Origin: Paraburkholderia fynbosensis
Lineage (GTDB): Bacteria > Pseudomonadota > Gammaproteobacteria > Burkholderiales > Burkholderiaceae
Length of the DNA stretch: 64,000 bases
NCBI RefSeq assembly: GCF_902859935.1
Contig: NZ_CADIKI010000027.1
Span: forward strand, 1 to 64,000
Direction of reading: 5' to 3'
The notes below the pieces were generated by a model that searched no databases, was not told the DNA's origin, and saw only the letters and a list, made by a program, of their open reading frames with translations. Positions 34,433 through 44,708 of this stretch are shown here, one piece after another. How positions within the stretch are numbered: position 1 is the first letter of the stretch; each line of letters begins with the position of its first letter. The position numbers and the translations under genes are program-made.

Positions 34433-35068
34433 ATGTGGACTGTATTCACCAACCTGGGCGACGCCGCCATCACGTTGCCCGTGGCGGCTATTTGCGCCGG
34501 CTGGATTGCGCTATTCGATGTGCGTCTGGCACTTCGCCTGATCGGCGTACTCGCCGTTGGCGCCGCGCTCGTGGGCGCGACCAAGATCGTCTATGCCAGT
34601 TGGGGAATAGCCATTCCGGCCGATGATTTCCGCGTCATTAGCGGTCACACCATGCTGTCGACGTCCATCTGGATGGCCGCCATTACGCTCTTGCTGAAGT
34701 GGTGGCGGCAGCCGATGCTGCCGGGCATCGTCGCGGGCATGGTGATCGGAGCGCTGACTGGTTTTTCCCGCCTCGTCGACCATTCACATACGCTGCCCGA
34801 AGTCATTTCCGGCTGGCTGCTTGGCGCGCTCATGGCGCTAGTTTTCTTGCGGGCGGCCGTCCATGTCGAGCCCGTACGGTTCGGAGCCATCTGGCCCACG
34901 CTAAGCGTTCTGCTAGTCTCCACCCTCGCCTATGGTCATAAGGCGCCGCTTCAACATCTGATCGAAACACGTTCGCCGCAAATTCGCAAACACGTGCCAT
35001 CCGTCATGGCCGTGCTGGAGCGGATTCGCTATCGCCTCCAGTCTTACGATGCCACGTCGGCCAGATGA
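34433..35068 (+). CDS. PAP2-family membrane phosphatase
   Basis: The 211-aa protein has about five membrane segments and the three phosphatase motifs: K in ATKIVYASWG, ISGHTMLST, and SRLVDHSHTLPEVISGW. It probably recycles undecaprenyl pyrophosphate to undecaprenyl phosphate after polymerisation, as PgpB-type enzymes do. Its 3' end overlaps the convergent glycosyltransferase gene by 25 bp. Confidence 0.83.
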   Translation: MWTVFTNLGDAAITLPVAAICAGWIALFDVRLALRLIGVLAVGAALVGATKIVYASWGIAIPADDFRVISGHTMLSTSIWMAAITLLLKWWRQPMLPGIVAGMVIGALTGFSRLVDHSHTLPEVISGWLLGALMALVFLRAAVHVEPVRFGAIWPTLSVLLVSTLAYGHKAPLQHLIETRSPQIRKHVPSVMAVLERIRYRLQSYDATSAR

Positions 35069-36234
35069 CGTTCGTCGACGGACTGCGGGTCTCTGACCGG
35101 ATATGGAAGAAACTGCTCGACACAGGCGTACGGAAGCCGGGAGTCGATGAAATCCGTCAGTGCCGCCTTGAAGTTCTCCGTTGAAAAGCGCTCGGCATTC
35201 CGGCGGCATTGCCGCGGGTCGAACAAACCAGCATTGTTTTCAAACCGGCCGACCGCTTCCAGCAACGACTCCAGTGTCTGTTCGCCAAAGAACACGCCTG
35301 TTGGCCGATCGAGCGGCAAACCGACGACTGTTTCAAGCGCGCCGCCCCGGCCGAATGCGATCACCGGCGTTCCGCATGCCTGCGCTTCCACCACCGAGAT
35401 ACCGAAGTCTTCTTCCGCCGCAAACACGAATGCGCGGGCGCGCCGTAAATGATCGACGAGAACTTCCCATGGTTGATGACCAAGAATCGTGACGTTTTCT
35501 CCCGCGCACGATTTGATCTTCTTCATTTCAGGGCCATCGCCGATCACCACGAGCCGCCGCTCGGGCGTTTGCGAAAACGCTTGCACGATCAGGTCGATGC
35601 GCTTGTATGGCACCATCCGTGACGCCGTCACGTAGAAGTCGTCCTTCTGGGTACACACCGTCATGCTGGCGAGGTCGACCGGCGGATAAATGACGGTTGC
35701 GTCGCGTTGATAGGCCTTCCTGATACGCCGCGCAATGAACTGCGAATTCGCGACCAGGTGATCGACGCCGTTGGCCGAGCGCGAATCCCATCCGCGAATG
35801 TAATGGAGCAGCACGCGGGCCATCGCGGACTTGATGCCGGTACTCAGGTGGGACTCCCTGAGATACTGATGCTGCAAGTCCCACGCATAGCGAATGGGCG
35901 AATGAACGTAACTGACGTGGACCTGGTTCGGCCCGGTCAGTACGCCCTTCGCCACCGCATGCGAGCTGGAAATGACGAGGTCATAGCCGGACAGATCGAC
36001 CTGTTCGATCGCGATCGGCATGAGCGGCAGGTAGGCGCGGTAGCGCTGCCGGGCAAAAGGCATTCTCTGAATGAACGACGTATGGACAGTCTTTCCCTTC
36101 ACGCAGTCGCGGTCTTCCAGAAAATCGACAATCGAGAAGATGTCCGCGTTCGGGAAGCACTCGATGATATTTTTCAACACCTTCTCCGCGCCGCCCGAGA
36201 CCACCAACCAATCGTGAACAATAGCGACTTTCAC
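35044..36234 (-). CDS. Glycosyltransferase, GT4 family (mannosyltransferase-like)
   Basis: The 396-aa cytoplasmic or membrane-associated GT-B enzyme has an N-lobe with VHDWLVVSGGAEKVL and YVHSPIRYAWDL, and a C-lobe with ASRMVPYKRIDLIVQAF, VIGDGPEMKKI and the E-x7-E motif in EEDFGISVVEAQACGTPVIA. Similar to WbaZ/WbdC-type mannosyltransferases; with manC in the locus it probably adds mannose from GDP-mannose. The acceptor cannot be told from sequence. Confidence 0.85.
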   Translation of the reverse strand: MKVAIVHDWLVVSGGAEKVLKNIIECFPNADIFSIVDFLEDRDCVKGKTVHTSFIQRMPFARQRYRAYLPLMPIAIEQVDLSGYDLVISSSHAVAKGVLTGPNQVHVSYVHSPIRYAWDLQHQYLRESHLSTGIKSAMARVLLHYIRGWDSRSANGVDHLVANSQFIARRIRKAYQRDATVIYPPVDLASMTVCTQKDDFYVTASRMVPYKRIDLIVQAFSQTPERRLVVIGDGPEMKKIKSCAGENVTILGHQPWEVLVDHLRRARAFVFAAEEDFGISVVEAQACGTPVIAFGRGGALETVVGLPLDRPTGVFFGEQTLESLLEAVGRFENNAGLFDPRQCRRNAERFSTENFKAALTDFIDSRLPYACVEQFLPYPVRDPQSVDERHLADVAS

Positions 36235-36285
36235 TTCGACCTCCTGTGAGATAGCAACCTGGACCTCCGCGTGCGAGGTCCTGCT

Positions 36286-37602
36286 TCATTCATCCTTGGC
36301 GGCGCCTGCCTGAGGCCGAAAGCCGCACGCCATTCGAACCATGCCAAACGCCCGCTCGGCGCCCGGCAACAGATTGATCAACTCAAGGCGGATCATGATG
36401 CCCATCAGCATCACAGCCAGCGCTGCTTCGCCGATCACCCGAGCAGACGCCATCCCTACCGCACCGTATCGAGAAGCAAGAAAAAGGGCCGTCATCACAT
36501 TGATCAACCCGGAAACCACACCGGTCATGGCAAGCAGCTTGTCTTTCTTTCGCGGGACGAATACATAGAACGCGACAAACTGGTTAAAAGCGGCGAAGGG
36601 GAACATCCATGCGAAGATCTGCAATACGTGCGCACTCGGTTCAAATGCGGGCCCGAGGATCAACGGCAGCACAAATGGCGAAAGCGTGAGCGCGCCACAA
36701 AACGCCAGCAGTCCGTAGCCGATCAACAAGGTGGCGCCTCGCCGGGTCGTGACATGTGCACCCTCTTTGTCGCCGAGCGCGAGTTGCCGCGATATCGTGG
36801 GAATGAACACCTGCGACGCCGGCCCCATCAGACTGAGCCCGATCGTCGCGAAACGTTCGGCCGCGCCGAAGTAGCCCACCTGGGCGGGCGTGGACAGCAG
36901 CGTCAACAGATAAGTCGAAGACGCCGTGAGCACGACCGAGCCCGACGAGTAGCAGAACAGCATCGTCGAGCCTCGCACGAGAGGCACGACGCCCGCGAAG
37001 CTGAGACGCGGCAAGCCCAGTTGCCAGGTCGTCAGGCCGTACGAAATGATCGAGGACGCCACGCCCGCGATCAGCAGACTCGCCAGCACCCACACGGCGT
37101 CACTCGGCCCATTGACCAAATTCAGAACCAGCACGAGACTGAGCGCGAAACCGAACACCTCGATCATGATCGGGGTTCGAAAGTGCTGGCGCCCCTGGAA
37201 TAGCCAGCCCAGATTCATCGCCGACACGATACCCAGCAGCGTGGCGAGCAGACCGATCATCGGCCGCTCCGACAGGACCGGTGAGCTCATCGTCGCGATG
37301 ACGCCGATACTGCCGCCCAGCAATCCCATCACAAGGCGTGCGCTCACGTGCAACGAGTAGATGGAGTTGCACTCCGCCGCCGATTGCGCCTTCGACACCT
37401 CGCGCATGCCGACGAACGTGAATCCATAACCGGCGAGCATCCATATCACGTTCATCAGCGACATCGACGCCAATACCCGGCCGTACTCGGCGACGCCGAG
37501 AATCCTGCCGTAGAACGGCACGACGATGATGAGATAGATGTACCTCATCAAATAACCGCCGTAGACAAACGCAATAACGTTGGCGCCCGCTCGTCTATCC
37601 AT
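36286..37602 (-). CDS. Polysaccharide flippase (Wzx)
   Basis: The 438-aa protein has about 12 membrane segments and belongs to the MVF/MATE-like polysaccharide exporter group: GGYLMRYIYLIIVVPFYGRI at the N-terminus and LLSTPAQVGYFGAAERFATI in the middle. It flips lipid-linked repeats across the inner membrane for Wzy. ATG 37602 follows GGGGG; upstream codons in the same frame have no flippase-like sequence. Confidence 0.85.
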   Translation of the reverse strand: MDRRAGANVIAFVYGGYLMRYIYLIIVVPFYGRILGVAEYGRVLASMSLMNVIWMLAGYGFTFVGMREVSKAQSAAECNSIYSLHVSARLVMGLLGGSIGVIATMSSPVLSERPMIGLLATLLGIVSAMNLGWLFQGRQHFRTPIMIEVFGFALSLVLVLNLVNGPSDAVWVLASLLIAGVASSIISYGLTTWQLGLPRLSFAGVVPLVRGSTMLFCYSSGSVVLTASSTYLLTLLSTPAQVGYFGAAERFATIGLSLMGPASQVFIPTISRQLALGDKEGAHVTTRRGATLLIGYGLLAFCGALTLSPFVLPLILGPAFEPSAHVLQIFAWMFPFAAFNQFVAFYVFVPRKKDKLLAMTGVVSGLINVMTALFLASRYGAVGMASARVIGEAALAVMLMGIMIRLELINLLPGAERAFGMVRMACGFRPQAGAAKDE

Positions 37603-37631
37603 ACTGCCCCCTTTGTCGCGCGGTCCGGAGT

Positions 37632-38642
37632 TCAGCGCCCAACCGCGCGGCGGCGGGCAAGCGGGTTGGAGATATAACGCACGACGAAGTCCGACAGCGG
37701 CGAATAAGGCACGAGGCACAAGCTCGACAGCACGAGCGTGCCGAGTTTCTTCTTCACACCCCAGAACGGGTTCGCGATGATCGTATGCAAATAGGTGTGA
37801 GAGTTTCGCGTCATCCAGCGCCAGCGTGTCGGCAGGGTCGCGCGATAGACGCTCGAACAGAACGTGGCTCTTTCGTGAGAAAAGTCGTAAAAGACTGGCG
37901 GCAGTTCTATCTGCAACCGGTTGCGGGCGATATCCCTGAGTATCGCCCAGCGCAGGTTGAAGATTTTCGGCGCTTTGTTGATCTGCTCCGAATTGGCGAA
38001 CGAGACCGTCTCGCCGTGTGCGTTATGCACACGATAGCCGCCGAGCGATTTCGGCACGGTGGCAATAGGCCCAGTCAATGCCGCACCGTAGATCGCGTAG
38101 AAGTCCGCGCCGTAGCGGTTGATGCCTTCCTCCGGTATGGGAAAGAAGCGCCTCAGGGCACTCACACGATATGCATTGCCCGACGCGGGCGGAGAGGGAT
38201 AAAGCCAGCCGCCCAGCAACAGCTTTCCGCAGTCGTGTGGTGGTTCGCTATGGGGTACATGGGTGCCGGTTAGCACGCTGTCGCTGTCCATCACGTCTAG
38301 GCGGAATTGCACCTTCGCCCAGTTTCCGTCCACGAACAGGCGCATCACTTCGGAGACCGCGCTCGGATAAAGAATGTCGTCGGAATCGAGGAAGATTACA
38401 TAGTCCGTTTCAAGCACGCCGATCGCATGGTTATACGCGGAGACCTGGCCGCCGTTCGGCTTGAAGATGGATGAAATACGCGTGCCGTACTGTTCAATGA
38501 CCGCTCGCGAGCCGTCGGTCGAACCATCGTCGATGACGAGCACCTCCGTTCCTGGATAGTCCTGAGCAAGCGCCGAGTCGATCGCCTCGACCAGATAGCG
38601 CTCGTAGTTGTAATTGCAAATCGCAACGGTAACGTGGTTCAT
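37632..38642 (-). CDS. Glycosyltransferase, GT2 family
   Basis: The 336-aa GT-A enzyme opens with VTVAICNYNYERYLVEAIDS, then EVLVIDDGSTDGS and the DxD motif in VIFLDSDDILYP. It adds one sugar to the growing lipid-linked repeat. The C-terminal 130 residues are basic with weak hydrophobic stretches, suggesting membrane association. It lies 29 nt upstream of wzx. Confidence 0.87.
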   Translation of the reverse strand: MNHVTVAICNYNYERYLVEAIDSALAQDYPGTEVLVIDDGSTDGSRAVIEQYGTRISSIFKPNGGQVSAYNHAIGVLETDYVIFLDSDDILYPSAVSEVMRLFVDGNWAKVQFRLDVMDSDSVLTGTHVPHSEPPHDCGKLLLGGWLYPSPPASGNAYRVSALRRFFPIPEEGINRYGADFYAIYGAALTGPIATVPKSLGGYRVHNAHGETVSFANSEQINKAPKIFNLRWAILRDIARNRLQIELPPVFYDFSHERATFCSSVYRATLPTRWRWMTRNSHTYLHTIIANPFWGVKKKLGTLVLSSLCLVPYSPLSDFVVRYISNPLARRRAVGR

Positions 38643-38762
38643 GATTTCTCGACGGTATCCAAAAGTTCGATCAAGCGAAATCCGATGACCGTAAAACTGA
38701 CGACACACGCGGCAAACACGACACTTCAACTAGATCGGGCATAGCCTTGCCTGATCGTATGG

Positions 38763-40226
38763 CTACGTGGCACGACGCAGAACTACATAGGCGAGGTGCT
38801 TCGGCGGATTGTTGCCAGCGCCGTTGACTCGATCCGGCACCTTGAATCGAACTTTCAGCCGCTGGTCGTCCCACGTCAACGCAACGTCGTCGCGGGCGCC
38901 CGCTTCGCCGGTCAGTGCATCGATAAACTCGACCCGGGTAACACGCGACGACGATGTCGGCCCAAGCCCCGGCAAGCCGACCGTCTGCCAACCCGGGTCC
39001 GCCCTGACCTGCATCACGATGTCGCGGCCGGAAAACAAGCCGGTTCCTGCGGCGCCCGGACTGAACTGCAACGGCTTCGACAAGCTGGCGAGCGGTCCAT
39101 CGACGGTCCGATGCAGTACGACCAGGCTTTGACCGGATACGTTGTAAGTCCGCTCAGGCGGACCCCGATGCGTAAGCCGGAATGGCTCATAGCCATCCCA
39201 GTGATAGATCATGGACAGATACTTGTCCTGGTCGTTCCAGTTTCTATCCAATGCCCACACGGCGAAGTCGAAGAAATAGCGCGGCAGGTAGTGCGGATCT
39301 TTCATGTACGCGTCACCTATTTCCGTTTGCCAGATTCCGCGTGCAGGACCGTTCTTCACGTACTGCTCATACAAAGGATCGAGATCGGCGACAGGAAGGT
39401 AATGCGTGTCGAGGTAATCGACCCAGTCCAGCATGCGTTCATCCAGCACCGGGCTCCTGTACTCCAGCCATCGCTTGAAGTTGGAGAGCCCGCCCTGATC
39501 CGGCCAGCCGCCGTACACGACATACGCGTCGTAACCGCGGATAATCCGTGCCGCCGGAATATGAATCCGCTCGACGTAATCCTGCATCGCCCGCTCGTAG
39601 GGCTTCGCGCGCTTCCGGTCCGGACTGAAATCCGGGCCGTGCCAGAACGAGGCCTGCGGCGAACCACCGGACAACTTGCCGGCCGCCTCGTTCCAGATCT
39701 GGAAATAACGCAGATTGAACGGCGGCGTCGAATACTTGCGAACCACCGCGTCGACGTAGCGCGTCCATGCCTTCTCGTCGACAGGCGCCGACTTTGAATC
39801 TCCCGGCACGCTCGCATTCCACTTCGGCGTGTATGCGAGCAGCAGCAAGGAGCCGATTCCGTTGCGATCGTTTCGAATCAGGACCGACGGCAGATCGCTA
39901 TTGAATGTGGGACCGGTCTTGTCGATACGCATCGCGTCTCCCGGGCCGTACTGCTGGCCAGGTCCCACCGAATCGCGTCCCCAACTGATGCCCATCGCGT
40001 GCCACATCTGAATATCGCTGGCCGATCCGGGCCAGCCATTCGAGCCGATCAGGTCGGTCATCCGGCGAGCGGTCGCGCGATGTTTGCGCGCATCGGATAC
40101 CGCCGCGAGCGCGCCCCGCGTACGCACCAGAGGTATCGTCGCACCCGCGAGCGCCGCTAGTATGCGCAGTGCTCGCCGTCGGCCGGCACCGTTTTCGACG
40201 CGATGCATTTGCCTGCCCAGAACCAT
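38763..40226 (-). CDS. Exported PslG-like glycoside hydrolase (clan GH-A, GH39-like)
   Basis: The 487-aa protein has an Arg-rich export signal (GRRRALRILAALAGATIPLV) and a TIM barrel with RYFQIWNEAAG (acid/base, about E180) and GIWQTEIGDA (nucleophile, about E302), then a beta-rich C-terminal domain (about 385-487). PslG of Pseudomonas, a GH39 enzyme in an exopolysaccharide operon, has the same size, motifs and setting. It may trim or release the polymer in the periplasm. It is separated by 3 nt from the preceding glycosyltransferase gene, so both are co-transcribed. Confidence 0.8.
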   Translation of the reverse strand: MVLGRQMHRVENGAGRRRALRILAALAGATIPLVRTRGALAAVSDARKHRATARRMTDLIGSNGWPGSASDIQMWHAMGISWGRDSVGPGQQYGPGDAMRIDKTGPTFNSDLPSVLIRNDRNGIGSLLLLAYTPKWNASVPGDSKSAPVDEKAWTRYVDAVVRKYSTPPFNLRYFQIWNEAAGKLSGGSPQASFWHGPDFSPDRKRAKPYERAMQDYVERIHIPAARIIRGYDAYVVYGGWPDQGGLSNFKRWLEYRSPVLDERMLDWVDYLDTHYLPVADLDPLYEQYVKNGPARGIWQTEIGDAYMKDPHYLPRYFFDFAVWALDRNWNDQDKYLSMIYHWDGYEPFRLTHRGPPERTYNVSGQSLVVLHRTVDGPLASLSKPLQFSPGAAGTGLFSGRDIVMQVRADPGWQTVGLPGLGPTSSSRVTRVEFIDALTGEAGARDDVALTWDDQRLKVRFKVPDRVNGAGNNPPKHLAYVVLRRAT

Positions 40227-40229
40227 GCG

Positions 40230-41345
40230 TCAACTCACCGACGCGCGCGGCGTCAGGTCCGGCAAGCGCTCACCGGTGTGGCCGTAGAGAATCTCAAGCA
40301 CTTTCTGCGCCGAACACTCCCAGCGAAACTCGCGGGCGTGAAGCAAGCCCTTTGTTCGGTGACGCTCCCTGAGTTCTGCGTCGCCCATCATTTTTGAAAT
40401 CTTTGCGGCGATGTCGTCAGCCGACATCGCATCGCAATACATCGCGGCGTCGCCACACGCTTCGGGTATCGACGTGCGCGACGAGGCAATCACAGGACAG
40501 CCGCAGTACATCGCTTCGAGTGGCGGCAGTCCGAATCCCTCATACAACGACGGAAAAACGAGGCAACCCGCGTTCTCGTACAAAGACTTCAATTCGCCGT
40601 CCGATACGAAGCCAGCCCACAGTACCTGCTTCGAGAACGCCGGTTGCCCGTCATCGGCGCTATTGAAGATGCGCGGATTTCTACCGCCCACAATGACAAA
40701 CTTGATTCCGGTGAGATGTCCGAGCTTGCCGATTGCCTCCAGCGCCCGCTGCAGGTTCTTGCGCGGATCGATACTGCCGACAATCACACAGTAAGTGTCT
40801 TTCGCGAGCCCAAGACGGCTCAATACCGCGGGATTCGACGTGACCCGGTCGAGATGGTCCGCGCCGGGCGTGACGACCGTCACGCGCGATTCATCGATTT
40901 TCAGGTGATGGCAAATGCGCGTCTTCGAGAATTCCGAGACCGTCAGGATCAGCGGCCGGGTTCGTCTCAGGCATGCGAAGCAAACGCGGTACCAGAGCCG
41001 GAATTTTCTCGAGAAGCCTTGCGGGACATCGTAGATCGCCATGTCATGGACCATCACGACCTGCGCGCGCTTGAACAGCGGATTGGTATTGCACAGATTC
41101 AGGAGCGTCATGCCCCGCGCCGCGATCGGCAGCGTGATCTGCTCCCAGAGCGTGCCGCGCAGCCACGGAAAACGCCGCTGGCGTGCGAGCAGCGCGCCCG
41201 GTTCGATTGCGTTTTGCGGCATGAAGACTTCCAGTTCATCACCAGGGAGCGCGCGCATCTGCATCGCTCTCGTGAGTTCATAGGCGACCCGCTGAACGCC
41301 GGTGACGGGCTGGGAAGTGAACTTTCCGTTGATTGCAAAGGTCAT
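40230..41345 (-). CDS. Glycosyltransferase, GT4 family
   Basis: The 371-aa GT-B enzyme has N-lobe features GVQRVAYELTRAM and VVMVHDMAIYDVPQ, and C-lobe features VGSIDPRKNLQRALEAI and FPSLYEGFGLPPLEAMYCGC, the last holding the E-x7-E donor motif. It resembles WbpZ/MtfB-type transferases that use GDP-mannose or GDP-rhamnose. It lies 66 nt after the kinase gene. Confidence 0.87.
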   Translation of the reverse strand: MTFAINGKFTSQPVTGVQRVAYELTRAMQMRALPGDELEVFMPQNAIEPGALLARQRRFPWLRGTLWEQITLPIAARGMTLLNLCNTNPLFKRAQVVMVHDMAIYDVPQGFSRKFRLWYRVCFACLRRTRPLILTVSEFSKTRICHHLKIDESRVTVVTPGADHLDRVTSNPAVLSRLGLAKDTYCVIVGSIDPRKNLQRALEAIGKLGHLTGIKFVIVGGRNPRIFNSADDGQPAFSKQVLWAGFVSDGELKSLYENAGCLVFPSLYEGFGLPPLEAMYCGCPVIASSRTSIPEACGDAAMYCDAMSADDIAAKISKMMGDAELRERHRTKGLLHAREFRWECSAQKVLEILYGHTGERLPDLTPRASVS

Positions 41346-41411
41346 CGGGTGCTCCGTTTAACGCCGTCACGAGATTACGCTGGCTGCCATTTGCCTGAGC
41401 CCGGAGCGAGA

Positions 41412-43736
41412 TCAATGCACTGCTTCCGGGTCGCCGGCATCACTGGCGTAGTTCGTCGCGTAGCCGTAATTCCGTGTACTTCGCCGCAGCGGGATGCCGT
41501 TGAAGACCGCGCCGGCAATGCGTCCCTCGGCGCGCTCCATCTTCTTGATCGTGTCGGCGATCTCCTCCTCGCTTTGCATGCCCGAACGCAGGACCAGCAA
41601 CGACGCGCCCGCTTCACTCGCGATGATGGAAGCGTCCGTGACCGCCAGAAACGGAGGCGTGTCGATGATCACCAGATCGAACTGACCCGCGAGCCGCTCC
41701 AGCACATCCTTGAAGCGCGGTTTCATCAGCAGTGCGGCGGGATTCTCCGGACGCAAGCCACAGGACAGGAACGTCAGGCTCTCGACGCTCGTCTGCCGCA
41801 ATGCGCTGCGCAAAGGCATTCGCTCCGCGAGCACTTCCGAGAGTCCGCCACGATTGCTGCCGTTGAACAACGACGCGAGATGTCCGCGCCGCATATCGGC
41901 GTCGATCAGCACGACGCGCGTGCCGATCTCGGCATGCAGAATCGCGAGGTTTGCGGCAATAAAGCTCTTTCCCGCCGACGGCGTCGGCCCGATGACCATC
42001 AGGACGTTATTGCGCGCGCGTGCAAGATCGCGCGTCACCGCGGTGCGCACGTTGCGAAGCGCCTCGACCGACGTATCGTGCGGAAAACGTGAAGCCAGAG
42101 CCCGGCTGATGTCGCCATCGAGAAAGGCCGCCGCACCGTGAAACTGAATATCGGGCGAGCTTTTCTGGAATGGCAGATTGCTTCGCCCTCCCAGACCCAG
42201 TAGTAACTTTCGGCCCGCGCTGGCAGACAGGCGATCGAGCAACAGCTGCTGCTGGCTGAACAGGATCTCGCCGAATACCGGTACGCTCATGCGGCGCTCG
42301 ACGTATTTGGGGTCGGTCACGCCGGTCATCACATGGCGGCGCATGAAGACCAGCGTGACGCCGGACACGAGCCCGAGTATCAAGGCCCCTCCGAGCACCA
42401 GCACGGGCTGCGGCTTGACCGGACGATGGGGTCTGATTGCCCGGTCGACGATATGCGCGCCGCCCGTGGTACTGGCGCGCCGAACCTGTAATTGCTCCGC
42501 TTTCTGAACCATCCCCAGATAGACCGTTTCCGCCACCTTCTGCGCGCGGAGCAGATCGACGCTTTCACGCTCGGATGACGGCATGCCGTTGAAATGGCCG
42601 TTGAATTTCTCTTGCGCGTCCTTTAATTGCGCCAGTTGTGTGTCGATGTTCTGGATCCAGCGGCTGCCAACGGTATAACGGTCGAGGAGTTGCGTACGCT
42701 GCAGTTGCAGGGACGCAATCTGCCTGTCGAGGTCGAGGCCGCCCTGAAGATACGCTTGCGCCTCGGCCGTCGGTTGCATCGACTGTGCATTCGCGCGGAA
42801 ATGCTTGAGATTGTCCTCAGCCTTCCTGAGGTCGGCGAGCAAGCGCGGAAGTTCTCCGTTAATGAAGGCGAGCGTGGTCGTGTCATTGAGTTGCCGGCTG
42901 GTAATGGCAGAGGCCAGGTATTGCTGGCCCACGGCATTGGCGACTTCCGTGGCCTTATCCGCGCTTTTATCCATATACTCTATCTGCATGAGACCCGAGT
43001 CTTTTGCCTTGTCGCTAACCTTGACCAGGTCCTCAAAGCGCTTGACCGCGTCGAGTTCATTCCACCGAATAACCTCGAATTTCGTGCCGGGCCGCGCGTC
43101 CAACTCCTTCACGAGCATCGAGACGCCGTTGTCCATTGCCGGCGTGCCCACTATGCCTCTGACGAGTAACTGATCCGACGGTCCGCGCAACTCGTACGCG
43201 CCATCTGCGAGGGCGATCAAGGTGAGCTTTTCTTCCTCGAGTTCTCGCGGCACGTCAAGAGCGCCAATCTGAATACGCTCGCCGCCCCACGCAAAGGACT
43301 TCAACCCAAACCACGGCGCCGCCGGCCGACCGGGTGTCGCAAACTTCTCGGCGATGGCACCCAGAACCGGAATCTTGCGCGGCGTCACGGACACGTCGAA
43401 GCGGAACCGGTCGATCACCGGGTCGAGCACCGAGCGGCTATGCATGATGGCCATTTCGGTCGTTGGGGACGGCGCAGGCGGCGCAAGCATTTCCTGATTC
43501 TGCAAGGCGAGACCGAGCGCATTCGGCTCCGGCGGGTCCACGCGCAGGAGGACATCGGCCGAGTAGATCGGTGTCGCGATAAGTAGATATGCCACAGCCA
43601 GTGTCAGAACGACCACCGTCGTGACCACGATTTCCCAGATGTGATCGCGCATCAACGTGAGCATCCCACGCGCGCTGAGTTGGCCACGTTCGGCGCTGGC
43701 ACCCGGAGAGAGCGAATTCTGAGGGTAGTAATCCAC
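41412..43736 (-). CDS. Polysaccharide co-polymerase with tyrosine kinase domain (Wzc/BceF-like)
   Basis: The 774-aa inner-membrane protein has a Wzz domain flanked by membrane helices (about 33-53 and 455-475), a coiled-coil region between them, and a cytoplasmic BY-kinase domain with Walker A GPTPSAGKS (near 582), Walker A' VVLIDADMRRG and Walker B DLVIIDTPPF. The tail has a tyrosine cluster (NYGYATNY) for autophosphorylation. It sets chain length and drives export. The start is GTG 43736 after AAGGA. No Wza exporter or Wzb phosphatase gene is present in the window. Confidence 0.92.
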   Translation of the reverse strand: MDYYPQNSLSPGASAERGQLSARGMLTLMRDHIWEIVVTTVVVLTLAVAYLLIATPIYSADVLLRVDPPEPNALGLALQNQEMLAPPAPSPTTEMAIMHSRSVLDPVIDRFRFDVSVTPRKIPVLGAIAEKFATPGRPAAPWFGLKSFAWGGERIQIGALDVPRELEEEKLTLIALADGAYELRGPSDQLLVRGIVGTPAMDNGVSMLVKELDARPGTKFEVIRWNELDAVKRFEDLVKVSDKAKDSGLMQIEYMDKSADKATEVANAVGQQYLASAITSRQLNDTTTLAFINGELPRLLADLRKAEDNLKHFRANAQSMQPTAEAQAYLQGGLDLDRQIASLQLQRTQLLDRYTVGSRWIQNIDTQLAQLKDAQEKFNGHFNGMPSSERESVDLLRAQKVAETVYLGMVQKAEQLQVRRASTTGGAHIVDRAIRPHRPVKPQPVLVLGGALILGLVSGVTLVFMRRHVMTGVTDPKYVERRMSVPVFGEILFSQQQLLLDRLSASAGRKLLLGLGGRSNLPFQKSSPDIQFHGAAAFLDGDISRALASRFPHDTSVEALRNVRTAVTRDLARARNNVLMVIGPTPSAGKSFIAANLAILHAEIGTRVVLIDADMRRGHLASLFNGSNRGGLSEVLAERMPLRSALRQTSVESLTFLSCGLRPENPAALLMKPRFKDVLERLAGQFDLVIIDTPPFLAVTDASIIASEAGASLLVLRSGMQSEEEIADTIKKMERAEGRIAGAVFNGIPLRRSTRNYGYATNYASDAGDPEAVH

Positions 43737-44634
43737 CGGTTTGATCCTTCCATGTTCGATGGGCAGAGTAATGATTCGATGCTGCTCTGCTGCACCACCG
43801 GTTCACGTTCTGAAACCGCCGCCGGACGACGTGGGTAGTGCATTGTCCGGCAGCACCTCGACGTGACGTGCTTCGTTAGATTGGTTCGGATAGCTGCGTT
43901 CCGGACCGCGCGAACGACGGATGACAGTGCTGCGTACTACATATCATCGGCGTCTTTACTACGTCGCCTGCAACGCGTTCTCCCACCACGATCTCAACAA
44001 ACTAAAAATCCTCCCAAGATATTCGTGCTACGAAAAGCTATTCTGTAATGGACCCTGAAAAACTGCTGTATTGAGATTGTTATGGTCACTGCCTGCCGCT
44101 ACTTCATAAAACAGGAATAGGGCCTCGCGGCATTGACGATGCCAACCTCCAACTGCACAGGTAGTTCGAGAGAACGCCTTGCGATCCAATGGCTCACGTC
44201 TGGCGTGATGGCCGCTTCGCCAATCAGACGCTCGCCCGGCAAGGTCGATCTTCATGTATGAGAACGCCGGATAATCCAACCATATGTCACGATCGCCGCG
44301 AGCGCCAGCCGCAGCGCGATCAACGCCGGCACCGCGCCCCTGCGGGCACGGTGGTACATGATCGCGCGTCAGCCTTCTCGCGCAATGCTTCGACCCGACA
44401 CAAATCCAGCTGTCCATGGAGGACGGTAATTGGACATATCCTCGCCGAAGCACGGCGATGGCGCGTTAATGCACATACGCATCTTGCGGAGTCGGAAATC
44501 GGCTCATTCAGGCCGCCAATTTCTCTCTTGATGCTGCAGTGAAGCATAGCCTGCTTAAAAAGCGGCAATTCGTCATCGGCATAAATTCGGGTGTTAATGG
44601 CCGATTATGCAGAGGGGATTACAAAGGCAGGGCT

Positions 44635-44664
44635 ATTGCAGAAAGCCTTGTTGCTATCTGCAAT
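44635..44664. promoter_or_regulatory. Inverted repeat ATTGCAG-N16-CTGCAAT
   Basis: Perfect 7-bp arms lie 16 nt apart in the A/T-rich part of the spacer. This geometry suits a dimeric activator, though chance cannot be excluded. Confidence 0.35.
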
Positions 44665-44686
44665 TAATGTAACAGAGTTATACGGG

Positions 44687-44708
44687 TCAGTGCATATCCC
44701 CGCACTGA
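44687..44708. promoter_or_regulatory. Inverted repeat TCAGTGC-N8-GCACTGA
   Basis: Perfect 7-bp arms with an 8-nt loop, 23 bp after the previous repeat. It may be an operator or a small hairpin. Confidence 0.4.
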